A stretch of 64,000 nt of DNA from Silene conica. Its lineage: Eukaryota; Streptophyta; Magnoliopsida; Caryophyllales; Caryophyllaceae. Positions 23,013 to 33,459 of this stretch are shown piece by piece (the stretch's first letter is position 1; every line of letters begins with the position of its first letter). A program made the position numbers and the translations under genes. Location of the stretch: NCBI GenBank assembly GCA_029255685.2, contig CM055320.2:9348614-9412613 (forward strand), written 5' to 3'. The notes under the pieces were generated by a model. The model did not search any database, was not told the origin of the DNA, and saw only the letters and a list, made by a program, of their open reading frames with translations.

Positions 23013-24363
23013 TGATTAGTCTAGTTTAGTAGGGTATAATAAAGGTTATTTTGATGATTAATTGATGGATTGGGAAGTATTTTATTGGATTTTAGTGCAC
23101 ATGTCTTTGATATTGGGTTGATGATGGATTTGCATGTTTTTATGGGATAATTGATTGGTGAATGGAGTAGGCTTCTTTAGAGGTTGTTGTTGGGCTAAAG
23201 ATGTGATACAATATGGTTTTTGAAGCAAGTCAAGATTCAATTACTATGGTCCAAGCAAGTGAACATCAAAATGAACATTGGATTCCATGGATTTCATGCA
23301 TTCAACTCATATTTTATAACACAAACATTGGATTCCAACTCTAGTTTATGACACAACATGGGACTTAATGCAATTTCAACAACTCCTTAATTCTCATTTA
23401 TTTTGGTAATAATACCTATAATTTAAGAGACATTAAGGAGTTGTCCTTTGAAGGCCTATATAAGAAGATGTTGTTGACACTTTTAGTGGGTGCTTCCATA
23501 TGCTTTACATACTTCTTCATCATTTTAATCATTAGAATACAATTTCTATAGTTTATTTTAGTTAGTTTTATTTGTATGGAAGAGTAATTTACTCGTCTTG
23601 GATCAAGCAATTGAAGCAAATAAATTAGTGCTTTGTAAGACTCTTTACTCTATATTTTTATCTCTTGAATATTGATTTTTATTCTCAATTAATTATTATG
23701 ATTATTGATAGTTTTTACTAGTTTGATCAGCTAGTTTATATTATCTAAAATCTATTGCTAGTTTAGGAATTTGAATTTTTTGTTCAATTACCTAGACATT
23801 AGTAGCAACTATTGTTCATCAATTGTATGTTTTTCATCGTTGTTGAATTGTAGGAGAATAATAATCATATGAATTAAAGTGTAGAACCGCTTGTGTATGC
23901 ATTTGTTCTTCTTTGTTGGCTTCTCTAGTTATAACCTATGGCATGATTGAATTTAGATACGCTTGGACTAGATTGTCATCACCATAAGGGTTGTTTATGT
24001 GCGCTTTTCGCAGTAAACAACTAAAAATAAGGAGAAGTAGAAAATCATGTTTTCACAACAAAGTATTCAAGAGTAAATAGAGTCTAAAAGTGTCAATGAT
24101 CAAACCTATATCATTTGTGGAAATTGTAAGACCCAAGACTTATTTTTATAATTTCATTTGTTCGAATCTTTTAATATTTTGCTTTGTTAGATTTAGATTC
24201 AAAACCGCAAACACCCCCCAATTGGTTACATTAGAGTTATTTACACAAACACACATTAAACATAGACCTTATTTGTGGGATCGACCCTACTTACCCTCGC
24301 TATTGTTAGAGTTTTTAGTGGATTATAAATTGTGAATTTGGAGACTCGCGACAAGTCTAGCCA
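23013..24363 (+). repeat. Left LTR of the tandem
   Basis: It begins TGATTAG and ends CTAGCCA, 1351 bp. A TATA-like CTATATAAG lies at 23456-23464. It differs from the middle LTR at about six sites, all in its left half. Confidence 0.85.
23456..23464 (+). promoter_or_regulatory. TATA-like box in the LTR
   Basis: CTATATAAG, kept in all three LTRs (also near 28028 and 32600). It is the likely promoter position within the LTR; no experimental start is known. Confidence 0.45.
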
Positions 24364-24368
24364 AATTT

Positions 24369-24386
24369 TGGCGCCGTTGTCGGGGA
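24369..24386 (+). promoter_or_regulatory. Primer binding site, tRNA-Asp type, body 1
   Basis: TGGCGCCGTTGTCGGGGA lies five bases after the LTR. It differs at one base from the primer site of the 5574-18125 element. The second copy is at 28941-28958. Confidence 0.85.
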
Positions 24387-24466
24387 AGGCAATTGTTTTA
24401 TTTGTGTGCTTGTAAATATTTCTTATCAGTTTTTTTTTAATACGGGTCTTGTGTCTTAATTAGAAA

Positions 24467-25285
24467 ATGTGTTTTCATTTCCCCCAACAAGAGGATGAAT
24501 TACTTCATCACTACTTTGAAAGGCTAGAGATATACTTGGTAGAACATCCATCTTTATGTAAGGGTCAAGGTTTTTGGGTTGGTCTCTTTCATAGTTTTAA
24601 TCGAAGTACTCAAGTAGATGTTGTAGTAGAGAGCGAGGGTGGATTTTTCAAGTTGAAACATGAAAAGAAATGGGATGTGCTTGATCTTTTGGTTGAAAAT
24701 TCCCGAAAACTAGAAGTGACTAAATCAACTTTAAATCTTACTCCTTGTTTTGATAGCCCAACGAATAATGATTTGAGTCAAAATGATGATATGAACAACC
24801 TTGATGATTCTAATTCTCTTACTTTTGATGTGAGTACTCCAATTTATGATGAAGAATATATGCATGACTTTGATTTGTTCACCTTGTCCTATATTGAACC
24901 CGACATAGATTTTACCATGCCCCCGCAATTTGATGACGACTTTTTGGGTGGAGATTCGGGTGATATATTATGGGATTTAAATGACAATTTTGTTAGGAGT
25001 GGGGAAAACATGTTGGCTAAGATGACCCGATTGCATAAAGAACCATACCACGAGTATGTGGTTGTTTTTGATATGCCAACAGAATCGGGAAAAAATGTTT
25101 TTCATGATTATATCTTTATGAGCTATGTATGGATTCTTATCGTTATAAGCTTTTGTAATGTGTTAACTCACTCTTTTGATAGCTTATATGATCTTCTCCT
25201 ACGGGCATTGACATATTCCGATCTTAATTTGATTGTTATTTTGATTGAAGGGGTAGTACTGCGTGACCCCTTAATTGGTTCTTGA
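24467..25285 (+). CDS. Gag-like ORF of the Gag-only element, copy 1
   Basis: The frame encodes 272 residues. Residues about 1-85 follow the second half of the plant Gypsy Gag domain: FPQQEDELLHHYFERL in place of the usual ESLYEAWERF motif, HPSLCKGQGFWVGLFHSF, VDVVVESEGGFF and then WDVLDLLVENSRK. The remainder is acidic and Asn/Asp-rich (NNDLSQNDDMNNLDD) and ends in a hydrophobic stretch of about 35 residues. No zinc knuckle, protease or polymerase follows. It is identical in both bodies, and a frame kept open in an otherwise non-coding element suggests either recent origin or some use in packaging. The Gag assignment is by pattern and is moderate. Confidence 0.55.
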   Translation: MCFHFPQQEDELLHHYFERLEIYLVEHPSLCKGQGFWVGLFHSFNRSTQVDVVVESEGGFFKLKHEKKWDVLDLLVENSRKLEVTKSTLNLTPCFDSPTNNDLSQNDDMNNLDDSNSLTFDVSTPIYDEEYMHDFDLFTLSYIEPDIDFTMPPQFDDDFLGGDSGDILWDLNDNFVRSGENMLAKMTRLHKEPYHEYVVVFDMPTESGKNVFHDYIFMSYVWILIVISFCNVLTHSFDSLYDLLLRALTYSDLNLIVILIEGVVLRDPLIGS

Positions 25286-25304
25286 GTTTGTTCGTCGTGC
25301 GGGA

Positions 25305-25345
25305 CTTTAAACCAGCGCTTACGGGAGGCAACCCGGTTTTTGTTA
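25305..25345 (+). other. CGGGAGGCAACCCGG hairpin motif, body 1
   Basis: Just after the ORF lies ACCAGCGCTTACGGGAGG followed by CAACCCGG, forming a short stem. I recall similar GGGAGGCAACCC motifs downstream of Gag in other plant Gypsy elements. The second copy is near 29877-29917. Confidence 0.45.
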
Positions 25346-25499
25346 TTTAACATTTTTGTTTTAGTTTTGAATAAGGCAGTTTGCATTTTCCCCACGGAGT
25401 TTCATGAGCGGTGATGGAGGTGGATTTACAAGTTTGGATGTTTTCTTTTGTGTGGTGAATTTGAAGAAAAGACTAACAAAACAACACCACCACAAGACA

Positions 25500-25535
25500 A
25501 CATAAAAAGAAAAAAAAAAAAAAAAAAAAGGAAAA
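25500..25535 (+). repeat. A-rich low-complexity tract
   Basis: A run of A with few interruptions after the Gag-like ORF; its length differs slightly between the two bodies (the second is near 30075-30110). Confidence 0.6.
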
Positions 25536-25607
25536 AAAAAAAGCAAAAAAAACAAAACAAACAGCAGACACGCGACTGAGGAAAACAAGGAAACAAGAGG
25601 AAGCTTG

Positions 25608-25708
25608 GTGCGGCCATAGCCGCATGGTGCGGCCAAAACAGCCCTCGCGAAAGCTGTAATGCGGCCAGAGCCGCATCGTACGGCCGTAGCAGCATCACGC
25701 GGCCATAG
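25608..25708 (+). repeat. GCGGCC hairpin cluster, body 1
   Basis: TGCGGCCATAGCCGCA, ATGCGGCCAGAGCCGCAT and related blocks make three or four small stems in an otherwise AT-rich element. The second copy is near 30180-30280. Confidence 0.65.
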
Positions 25709-26743
25709 CACCGCAACACCCCGCGGCTCCCCAGTTTCCTTCTCCAACCGCGCTACTCAGTCTCCTTCCAACACCAACAACCTTCCCTTCTTTTTCTTTC
25801 ACCACTACGCACTGCCTCCCTCATCCCTTATTGGCTACCTATTCTCGCTCCATCAGCCATAAGCCCACAACTACTAGTTACTCCTTCATTTTCTCCTGTT
25901 TCCTCTTCATTCAACCAGAGAAAGGAAAAAAAGGGGAAAATGTCGACAACTCCATGGGACATCGTTCACGGTTGCTGCTTCAGACCACCGCGGCCACCTC
26001 CACTTCCACCAGGTATCCTTCCTTTTTCTCTTACTTCTTCTTCCTTCACATAAACAACAACAAACTACAACAAATAACACAAAAACAAAAAAAAAACAGA
26101 AACAACCACGGCAGCAGTTATTTCCGATTTGTATACATGAACTATTCGAGATTGCTACCACTGATTGGTTCTCATCTTTCCTTACTCATTCCAATTTCCT
26201 GTTCCATTGCCATTCATTCAAATTTTGTGCCATTTTCGAGTTTATTGAACCCATATCCAGGGGATTCGAAATTTTCGAAATTCAGGTTTTGATGAATCGA
26301 AAATTGGGTTTTATTCAAAAATACGAAGCATTCACCCTCATTTCTGATTATATAGAGGCACATCTCTCATATTTTGGGTCAAATTTTTATACTTTGTCTC
26401 TACCTTTTCATTATTTGCTAGGATTTTCATTCTAGCTTTAATTTAAAGGTACTATAATTGTTTATTGGGAATTTGTTGGTGAATTATTGGAATTTGGGAT
26501 TGAGAATTGTTCAAATTGGTCATTGTTGAGGGAGAGTTGGAGTTGTAAGGAAGATTTGTGGGAGTTTTGTCATGTCTTTGTTGAGAATTGTTGTCGTTGT
26601 CGGGATGAGAGTCACTAATCGTCAAACTACACCCTCTTCAATCTAAAAAAAACCAAAAACAAAATCCAAAAAAAAAGCCGGAAAAAAATAATACCTTCAC
26701 CCCGTATTTCTTTTCCTTTTCCTTACCTTACTTTTATTGTACC

Positions 26744-26779
26744 TCACATTGAGGGCAATGTGAAATTTTAAGCGTGGGG
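26744..26779 (+). promoter_or_regulatory. Internal hairpin plus polypurine-like tract, body 1
   Basis: An 8-bp stem TCACATTG / CAATGTGA closes an AGGG loop (26744-26763) and is followed by AAGCGTGGGG (26770-26779). It mirrors the terminal hairpin and tract at 27544-27578. The second copy is at 31316-31351. Confidence 0.7.
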
Positions 26780-26902
26780 TAGGAAATACCTTATGACTTA
26801 TGTATATACATTATTTTCGTAAGAAAACAAAAAAAAAGAAAAAATGACAAAAATGACAAAAAAATGAAAAAAAGAAAAAAAAAAAAAGAATAAATAATAA
26901 CC

Positions 26903-27080
26903 CGGCTAGGTGAAAACCCGCAAGGGCGGGCGCCTAGGCAATATTGGGTAAATGGCCGAGGACGGAGTGAAAACCCGAAAGGGCGCTCCGGGTAAAATGA
27001 AGAATTGAGTTGCGTGCCATGAGAGTAGTGTAAGGAATAAAAGCTAGATTGAAAACCCGCAAGGGCGGGCGATCTAGGCA
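26903..27080 (+). ncRNA. Three related hairpins with CCC-GNRA-GGG core, body 1
   Basis: The hairpins lie at 26906-26937, 26963-26990 and 27044-27077. Each has TGAAAA, then CCC, a GCAA or GAAA tetraloop, GGG and CG. The outer stems differ: CTAGG/CCTAG, CGGAG/CTCCG and CTAGAT/ATCTAG. Complementary changes on both sides imply selection on, or copying of, an RNA structure. This is an RNA element inside the transcript, not a known RNA family to me. The same triplet recurs at 31478-31649. Confidence 0.6.
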
Positions 27081-27543
27081 AAATGAGAGATTTAGGAAAA
27101 AAAAAAGTAAAAAAAAAAGTTACTTCGTTACTTGTTCTATCTTGGAGATGGCGACATAAGGAGGTTTGAAGGGTGGTTCGGGTTAGGTTTATTGCTGCTT
27201 AGGAGAGATAAGAAGGGAATGAGTGGTGTTTGTTATGTATTTTAACATATATTACATTTTCCTTTTCATCTTCATATTTGGATGTGTATTTTGTGGTTGT
27301 ATTGAGTTGTTCGGACGAAAGCAAGGGTCACATGGTCCTATTTGGATTTGTTTATGCATTTGCCTACTTGAGGAAGATCGTTAGAAGGAGAAGTGATAGT
27401 TGAGTGGCGATTTTCTGGTGTGCTTAGTGAATGAAATTAGGTTGGAGTAGGAGTGGGTTTGTGATGTGTTTGAAGTTGAAGCAAGCTACTCACGTTTCGC
27501 TATTTAGGCCTTGGTGTGGGTTCTCTTTGACTTATCTTCGAGT

Positions 27544-27583
27544 TTTACTCGAGGACGAGTAAAGGTCTAAGCGTGGGGTAGTT
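27544..27583 (+). promoter_or_regulatory. Terminal hairpin and polypurine tract, body 1
   Basis: TTTACTCG / CGAGTAAA closes an AGGA loop (27544-27563), followed by AAGCGTGGGG (27569-27578) and the LTR at 27584. The second copy lies at about 32116-32155. Confidence 0.8.
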
Positions 27584-28935
27584 TGATTAGTCTAGTTTAG
27601 TAGGGTTTAATTAAGGTTATTTTGATGATTAATTGATGGATTGAGAAGTATTTTATTGGATTTTAGTGCACATGTCTTTGATATTGGGTTGATGATGGAT
27701 TTGCATGTTTTTATGGGATAATTGGATTGGTGAATGGAGTAGGCTTCATTAGAGGTTGTTGTTGGGCTAAAGATGTGATACAATATGGTTTTTGAAGCAA
27801 GTCAAGATTCAATTACTATGGTCCAAGCAAGTGAACATCAAAATGAACATTGGATTCCATGGATTTCATGCATTCAACTCATATTTTATAACACAAACAT
27901 TGGATTCCAACTCTAGTTTATGACACAACATGGGACTTAATGCAATTTCAACAACTCCTTAATTCTCATTTATTTTGGTAATAATACCTATAATTTAAGA
28001 GACATTAAGGAGTTGTCCTTTGAAGGCCTATATAAGAAGATGTTGTTGACACTTTTAGTGGGTGCTTCCATATGCTTTACATACTTCTTCATCATTTTAA
28101 TCATTAGAATACAATTTCTATAGTTTATTTTAGTTAGTTTTATTTGTATGGAAGAGTAATTTACTCGTCTTGGATCAAGCAATTGAAGCAAATGAATTAG
28201 TGTTTTGTAAGACTCTTTACTCTATATTTTTATCTCTTGAATATTGATTTTTATTCTCAATTAATTATTATGATTATTGATAGTTTTTACTAGTTTGATC
28301 AGCTAGTTTATATTATCTAAAATCTATTGCTAGTTTAGGAATTTGAATTTTTTGTTCAATTACCTAGACATTAGTAGCAACTATTGTTCATCAATTGTAT
28401 GTTTTTCATCGTTGTTGAATTGTAGGAGAATAATAATCATATGAATTAAAGTGTAGAACCGCTTGTGTATGCATTTGTTCTTCTTTGTTGGCTTCTCTAG
28501 TTATAACCTATGGCATGATTGAATTTAGATACGCTTGGACTAGATTGTCATCACCATAAGGGTTGTTTATGTGCGCTTTTCGCAGTAAACAACTAAAAAT
28601 AAGGAGAAGTAGAAAATCATGTTTTCACAACAAAGTATTCAAGAGTAAATAGAGTCTAAAAGTGTCAATGATCAAACCTATATCATTTGTGGAAATTGTA
28701 AGACCCAAGACTTATTTTTATAATTTCATTTGTTCGAATCTTTTAATATTTTGCTTTGTTAGATTTAGATTCAAAACCGCAAACACCCCCCAATTGGTTA
28801 CATTAGAGTTATTTACACAAACACACATTAAACATAGACCTTATTTGTGGGATCGACCCTACTTACCCTCGCTATTGTTAGAGTTTTTAGTGGATTATAA
28901 ATTGTGAATTTGGAGACTCGCGACAAGTCTAGCCA
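27584..28935 (+). repeat. Middle LTR of the tandem, mosaic
   Basis: A 1352-bp LTR shared by both bodies. Its left half carries the variants of the right LTR and its right half those of the left LTR, with the switch between about 28203 and 28317. Confidence 0.85.
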
Positions 28936-28940
28936 AATTT

Positions 28941-28958
28941 TGGCGCCGTTGTCGGGGA
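28941..28958 (+). promoter_or_regulatory. Primer binding site, body 2
   Basis: Same 18 bases as at 24369-24386. Confidence 0.85.
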
Positions 28959-29038
28959 AGGCAATTGTTTTATTTGTGTGCTTGTAAATATTTCTTATCA
29001 GTTTTTTTTTAATACGGGTCTTGTGTCTTAATTAGAAA

Positions 29039-29857
29039 ATGTGTTTTCATTTCCCCCAACAAGAGGATGAATTACTTCATCACTACTTTGAAAGGCTAGA
29101 GATATACTTGGTAGAACATCCATCTTTATGTAAGGGTCAAGGTTTTTGGGTTGGTCTCTTTCATAGTTTTAATCGAAGTACTCAAGTAGATGTTGTAGTA
29201 GAGAGCGAGGGTGGATTTTTCAAGTTGAAACATGAAAAGAAATGGGATGTGCTTGATCTTTTGGTTGAAAATTCCCGAAAACTAGAAGTGACTAAATCAA
29301 CTTTAAATCTTACTCCTTGTTTTGATAGCCCAACGAATAATGATTTGAGTCAAAATGATGATATGAACAACCTTGATGATTCTAATTCTCTTACTTTTGA
29401 TGTGAGTACTCCAATTTATGATGAAGAATATATGCATGACTTTGATTTGTTCACCTTGTCCTATATTGAACCCGACATAGATTTTACCATGCCCCCGCAA
29501 TTTGATGACGACTTTTTGGGTGGAGATTCGGGTGATATATTATGGGATTTAAATGACAATTTTGTTAGGAGTGGGGAAAACATGTTGGCTAAGATGACCC
29601 GATTGCATAAAGAACCATACCACGAGTATGTGGTTGTTTTTGATATGCCAACAGAATCGGGAAAAAATGTTTTTCATGATTATATCTTTATGAGCTATGT
29701 ATGGATTCTTATCGTTATAAGCTTTTGTAATGTGTTAACTCACTCTTTTGATAGCTTATATGATCTTCTCCTACGGGCATTGACATATTCCGATCTTAAT
29801 TTGATTGTTATTTTGATTGAAGGGGTAGTACTGCGTGACCCCTTAATTGGTTCTTGA
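29039..29857 (+). CDS. Gag-like ORF of the Gag-only element, copy 2
   Basis: Identical in translation to the frame at 24467-25285 (272 residues): a Gag-like first 85 residues, an acidic middle and a hydrophobic C-terminal segment. Being identical to copy 1 it adds no evidence of independent selection; it dates the duplication as very recent. Confidence 0.55.
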   Translation: MCFHFPQQEDELLHHYFERLEIYLVEHPSLCKGQGFWVGLFHSFNRSTQVDVVVESEGGFFKLKHEKKWDVLDLLVENSRKLEVTKSTLNLTPCFDSPTNNDLSQNDDMNNLDDSNSLTFDVSTPIYDEEYMHDFDLFTLSYIEPDIDFTMPPQFDDDFLGGDSGDILWDLNDNFVRSGENMLAKMTRLHKEPYHEYVVVFDMPTESGKNVFHDYIFMSYVWILIVISFCNVLTHSFDSLYDLLLRALTYSDLNLIVILIEGVVLRDPLIGS

Positions 29858-31474
29858 GTTTGTTCGTCGTGCGGGACTTTAAACCAGCGCTTACGGGAGG
29901 CAACCCGGTTTTTGTTATTTAACATTTTTGTTTTAGTTTTGAATAAGGCAGTTTGCATTTTCCCCACGGAGTTTCATGAGCGGTGATGGAGGTGGATTTA
30001 CAAGTTTGGATGTTTTCTTTTGTGTGGTGAATTTGAAGAAAAGACTAACAAAACAACACCACCACAAGACAACATAAAAAGAAAAAAAAAAAAAAAAAAA
30101 AGGAAAAAAAAAAAGCAAAAAAAACAAAACAAACAGCAGACACGCGACTGAGGAAAACAAGGAAACAAGAGGAAGCTTGGTGCGGCCATAGCCGCATGGT
30201 GCGGCCAAAACAGCCCTCGCGAAAGCTGTAATGCGGCCAGAGCCGCATCGTACGGCCGTAGCAGCATCACGCGGCCATAGCACCGCAACACCCCGCGGCT
30301 CCCCAGTTTCCTTCTCCAACCGCGCTACTCAGTCTCCTTCCAACACCAACAACCTTCCCTTCTTTTTCTTTCACCACTACGCACTGCCTCCCTCATCCCT
30401 TATTGGCTACCTATTCTCGCTCCATCAGCCATAAGCCCACAACTACTAGTTACTCCTTCATTTTCTCCTGTTTCCTCTTCATTCAACCAGAGAAAGGAAA
30501 AAAAGGGGAAAATGTCGACAACTCCATGGGACATCGTTCACGGTTGCTGCTTCAGACCACCGCGGCCACCTCCACTTCCACCAGGTATCCTTCCTTTTTC
30601 TCTTACTTCTTCTTCCTTCACATAAACAACAACAAACTACCACAAATAACACAAAAACAAAAAAAAACAGAAACAACCACGGCAGCAGTTATTTCCGATT
30701 TGTATACATGAACTATTCGAGATTGCTACCACTGATTGGTTCTCATCTTTCCTTACTCATTCCAATTTCCTGTTCCATTGCCATTCATTCAAATTTTGTG
30801 CCATTTTCGAGTTTATTGAACCCATATCCAGGGGATTCGAAATTTTCGAAATTCAGGTTTTGATGAATCGAAAATTGGGTTTTATTCAAAAATACGAAGC
30901 ATTCACCCTCATTTCTGATTATATAGAGGCACATCTCTCATATTTTGGGTCAAATTTTTATACTTTGTCTCTACCTTTTCATTATTTGCTAGGATTTTCA
31001 TTCTAGCTTTAATTTAAAGGTACTATAATTGTTTATTGGGAATTTGTTGGTGAATTATTGGAATTTGGGATTGAGAATTGTTCAAATTGGTCATTGTTGA
31101 GGGAGAGTTGGAGTTGTAAGGAAGATTTGTGGGAGTTTTGTCATGTCTTTGTTGAGAATTGTTGTCGTTGTCGGGATGAGAGTCACTAATCGTCAAACTA
31201 CACCCTCTTCAATCTAAAAAAAAACCAAAAACAAAATCCAAAAAAAAAGCCGGAAAAAAATAATACCTTCACCCCGTATTTCTTTTCCTTTTCCTTACCT
31301 TACTTTTATTGTACCTCACATTGAGGGCAATGTGAAATTTTAAGCGTGGGGTAGGAAATACCTTATGACTTATGTATATACATTATTTTCGTAAGAAAAC
31401 AAAAAAAAAGAAAAAATGACAAAAATGACAAAAAAATGAAAAAAAGAAAAAAAAAAAAAGAATAAATAATAACC

Positions 31475-31652
31475 CGGCTAGGTGAAAACCCGCAAGGGCG
31501 GGCGCCTAGGCAATATTGGGTAAATGGCCGAGGACGGAGTGAAAACCCGAAAGGGCGCTCCGGGTAAAATGAAGAATTGAGTTGCGTGCCATGAGAGTAG
31601 TGTAAGGAATAAAAGCTAGATTGAAAACCCGCAAGGGCGGGCGATCTAGGCA
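31475..31652 (+). ncRNA. Three related hairpins, body 2
   Basis: Second copy of the CCC-GNRA-GGG hairpin triplet, 4572 bases after the first, with the same three outer stems. Confidence 0.6.
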
Positions 31653-32155
31653 AAATGAGAGATTTAGGAAAAAAAAAAGTAAAAAAAAAAGTTACTTCGT
31701 TACTTGTTCTATCTTGGAGATGGCGACATAAGGAGGTTTGAAGGGTGGTTCGGGTTAGGTTTATTGCTGCTTAGGAGAGATAAGAAGGGAATGAGTGGTG
31801 TTTGTTATGTATTTTAACATATATTACATTTTCCTTTTCATCTTCATATTTGGATGTGTATTTTGTGGTTGTATTGAGTTGTTCGGACGAAAGCAAGGGT
31901 CACATGGTCCTATTTGGATTTGTTTATGCATTTGCCTACTTGAGGAAGATCGTTAGAAGGAGAAGTGATAGTTGAGTGGCGATTTTCTGGTGTGCTTAGT
32001 GAATGAAATTAGGTTGGAGTAGGAGTGGGTTTGTGATGTGTTTGAAGTTGAAGCAAGCTACTCACGTTTCGCTATTTAGGCCTTGGTGTGGGTTCTCTTT
32101 GACTTATCTTCGAGTTTTACTCGAGGACGAGTAAAGGTCTAAGCGTGGGGTAGTT

Positions 32156-33454
32156 TGATTAGTCTAGTTTAGTAGGGTTTAATTAAGGTTATTTTGATGA
32201 TTAATTGATGGATTGAGAAGTATTTTATTGGATTTTAGTGCACATGTCTTTGATATTGGGTTGATGATGGATTTGCATGTTTTTATGGGATAATTGGATT
32301 GGTGAATGGAGTAGGCTTCATTAGAGGTTGTTGTTGGGCTAAAGATGTGATACAATATGGTTTTTGAAGCAAGTCAAGATTCAATTACTATGGTCCAAGC
32401 AAGTGAACATCAAAATGAACATTGGATTCCATGGATTTCATGCATTCAACTCATATTTTATAACACAAACATTGGATTCCAACTCTAGTTTATGACACAA
32501 CATGGGACTTAATGCAATTTCAACAACTCCTTAATTCTCATTTATTTTGGTAATAATACCTATAATTTAAGAGACATTAAGGAGTTGTCCTTTGAAGGCC
32601 TATATAAGAAGATGTTGTTGACACTTTTAGTGGGTGCTTCCATATGCTTTACATACTTCTTCATCATTTTAATCATTAGAATACAATTTCTATAGTTTAT
32701 TTTAGTTAGTTTTATTTGTATGGAAGAGTAATTTACTCGTCTTGGATCAAGCAATTGAAGCAAATGAATTAGTGTTTTGTAAGACTCTTTACTCTATATT
32801 TTTATCTCTTGAATATTGATTTTTATTCTCAATTAATTATTATGATTATTGATAGTTTTTACTAGTTTGATCAGCTAGTTTATATTATCTATAATCTATT
32901 GCTAGTTTAGGAATTTGAATCTTTTGTTCAATTACCTAGACATTAGTAGCAACTATTGTTCATCAATTGTATGTTTTTCATCGTTGTTGAATTGTAGGAG
33001 AATAATAATCATATGAATTAAAGTGTAGAACCGCTTGTGTATGCATTTGTTCTTCTTTGTTGGCTTCTCTAGTTATAACCTATGGCATGATTGAATTTAG
33101 ATACGCTTGGACTAGATTGTCATCACCATAAGGGTTGTTTATGTGCGCTTTTCGCAGTAAACAACTAAAAATAAGGAGAAGTAGAAAATCATGTTTTCAC
33201 AACAAAGTATTCAAGAGTAAATAGAGTCTAAAAGTGTCAATGATCAAACCTATATCATTTGTGGAAATTGTAAGACCCAAGACTTATTTTTATAATTTCA
33301 TTTGCTCGAATCTTTTAATATTTTGCTTAGTAGGGGTCGATCCCACAAGGAAGGTCTATGTTTAATGTGTGTTTGTGTAAATAACTCTAATGTAACCAAT
33401 TGGGGGTAGTGGATTATAAATTGTGAATTTGGAGACTCGCGACAAGTCTAGCCA
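32156..33454 (+). repeat. Right LTR of the tandem, with internal inversion
   Basis: A 1299-bp LTR. The segment at 33330-33406 is the reverse complement of what stands at 24215-24290 in the left LTR, and about 25 bases are missing on each side of it. The ends are intact and meet the ATTTT duplication. Confidence 0.85.
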
Positions 33455-33459
33455 ATTTT

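Larger units (their letters stand above)
23013..33454 (+). mobile_element. Shared-LTR tandem of a short Gag-only Gypsy-type element
   Basis: The structure is LTR (23013-24363), body (24364-27583), LTR (27584-28935), body (28936-32155), LTR (32156-33454), with a repeat period of 4572. ATTTT lies at both outer edges (23008-23012 and 33455-33459). The two bodies differ at only about one base plus A-run lengths. Each body has a tRNA-Asp-type primer site, one open frame with a Gag-like stretch, three related hairpins and a terminal polypurine tract, but no protease, polymerase or integrase. The primer site and tract suggest kinship with the Tat/Athila group. It is non-autonomous and young, since the LTRs differ at only about half a percent apart from one small inversion. 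Confidence 0.88.

Noticed and set aside
25361-26292. Open frames on both strands (Phe-rich and Ser/Thr-rich), repeated 4572 bases later
   Set aside because: They overlap poly-A/T and GC-hairpin stretches of the Gag-only element on both strands, have low-complexity composition, and are present twice only because the body is duplicated.
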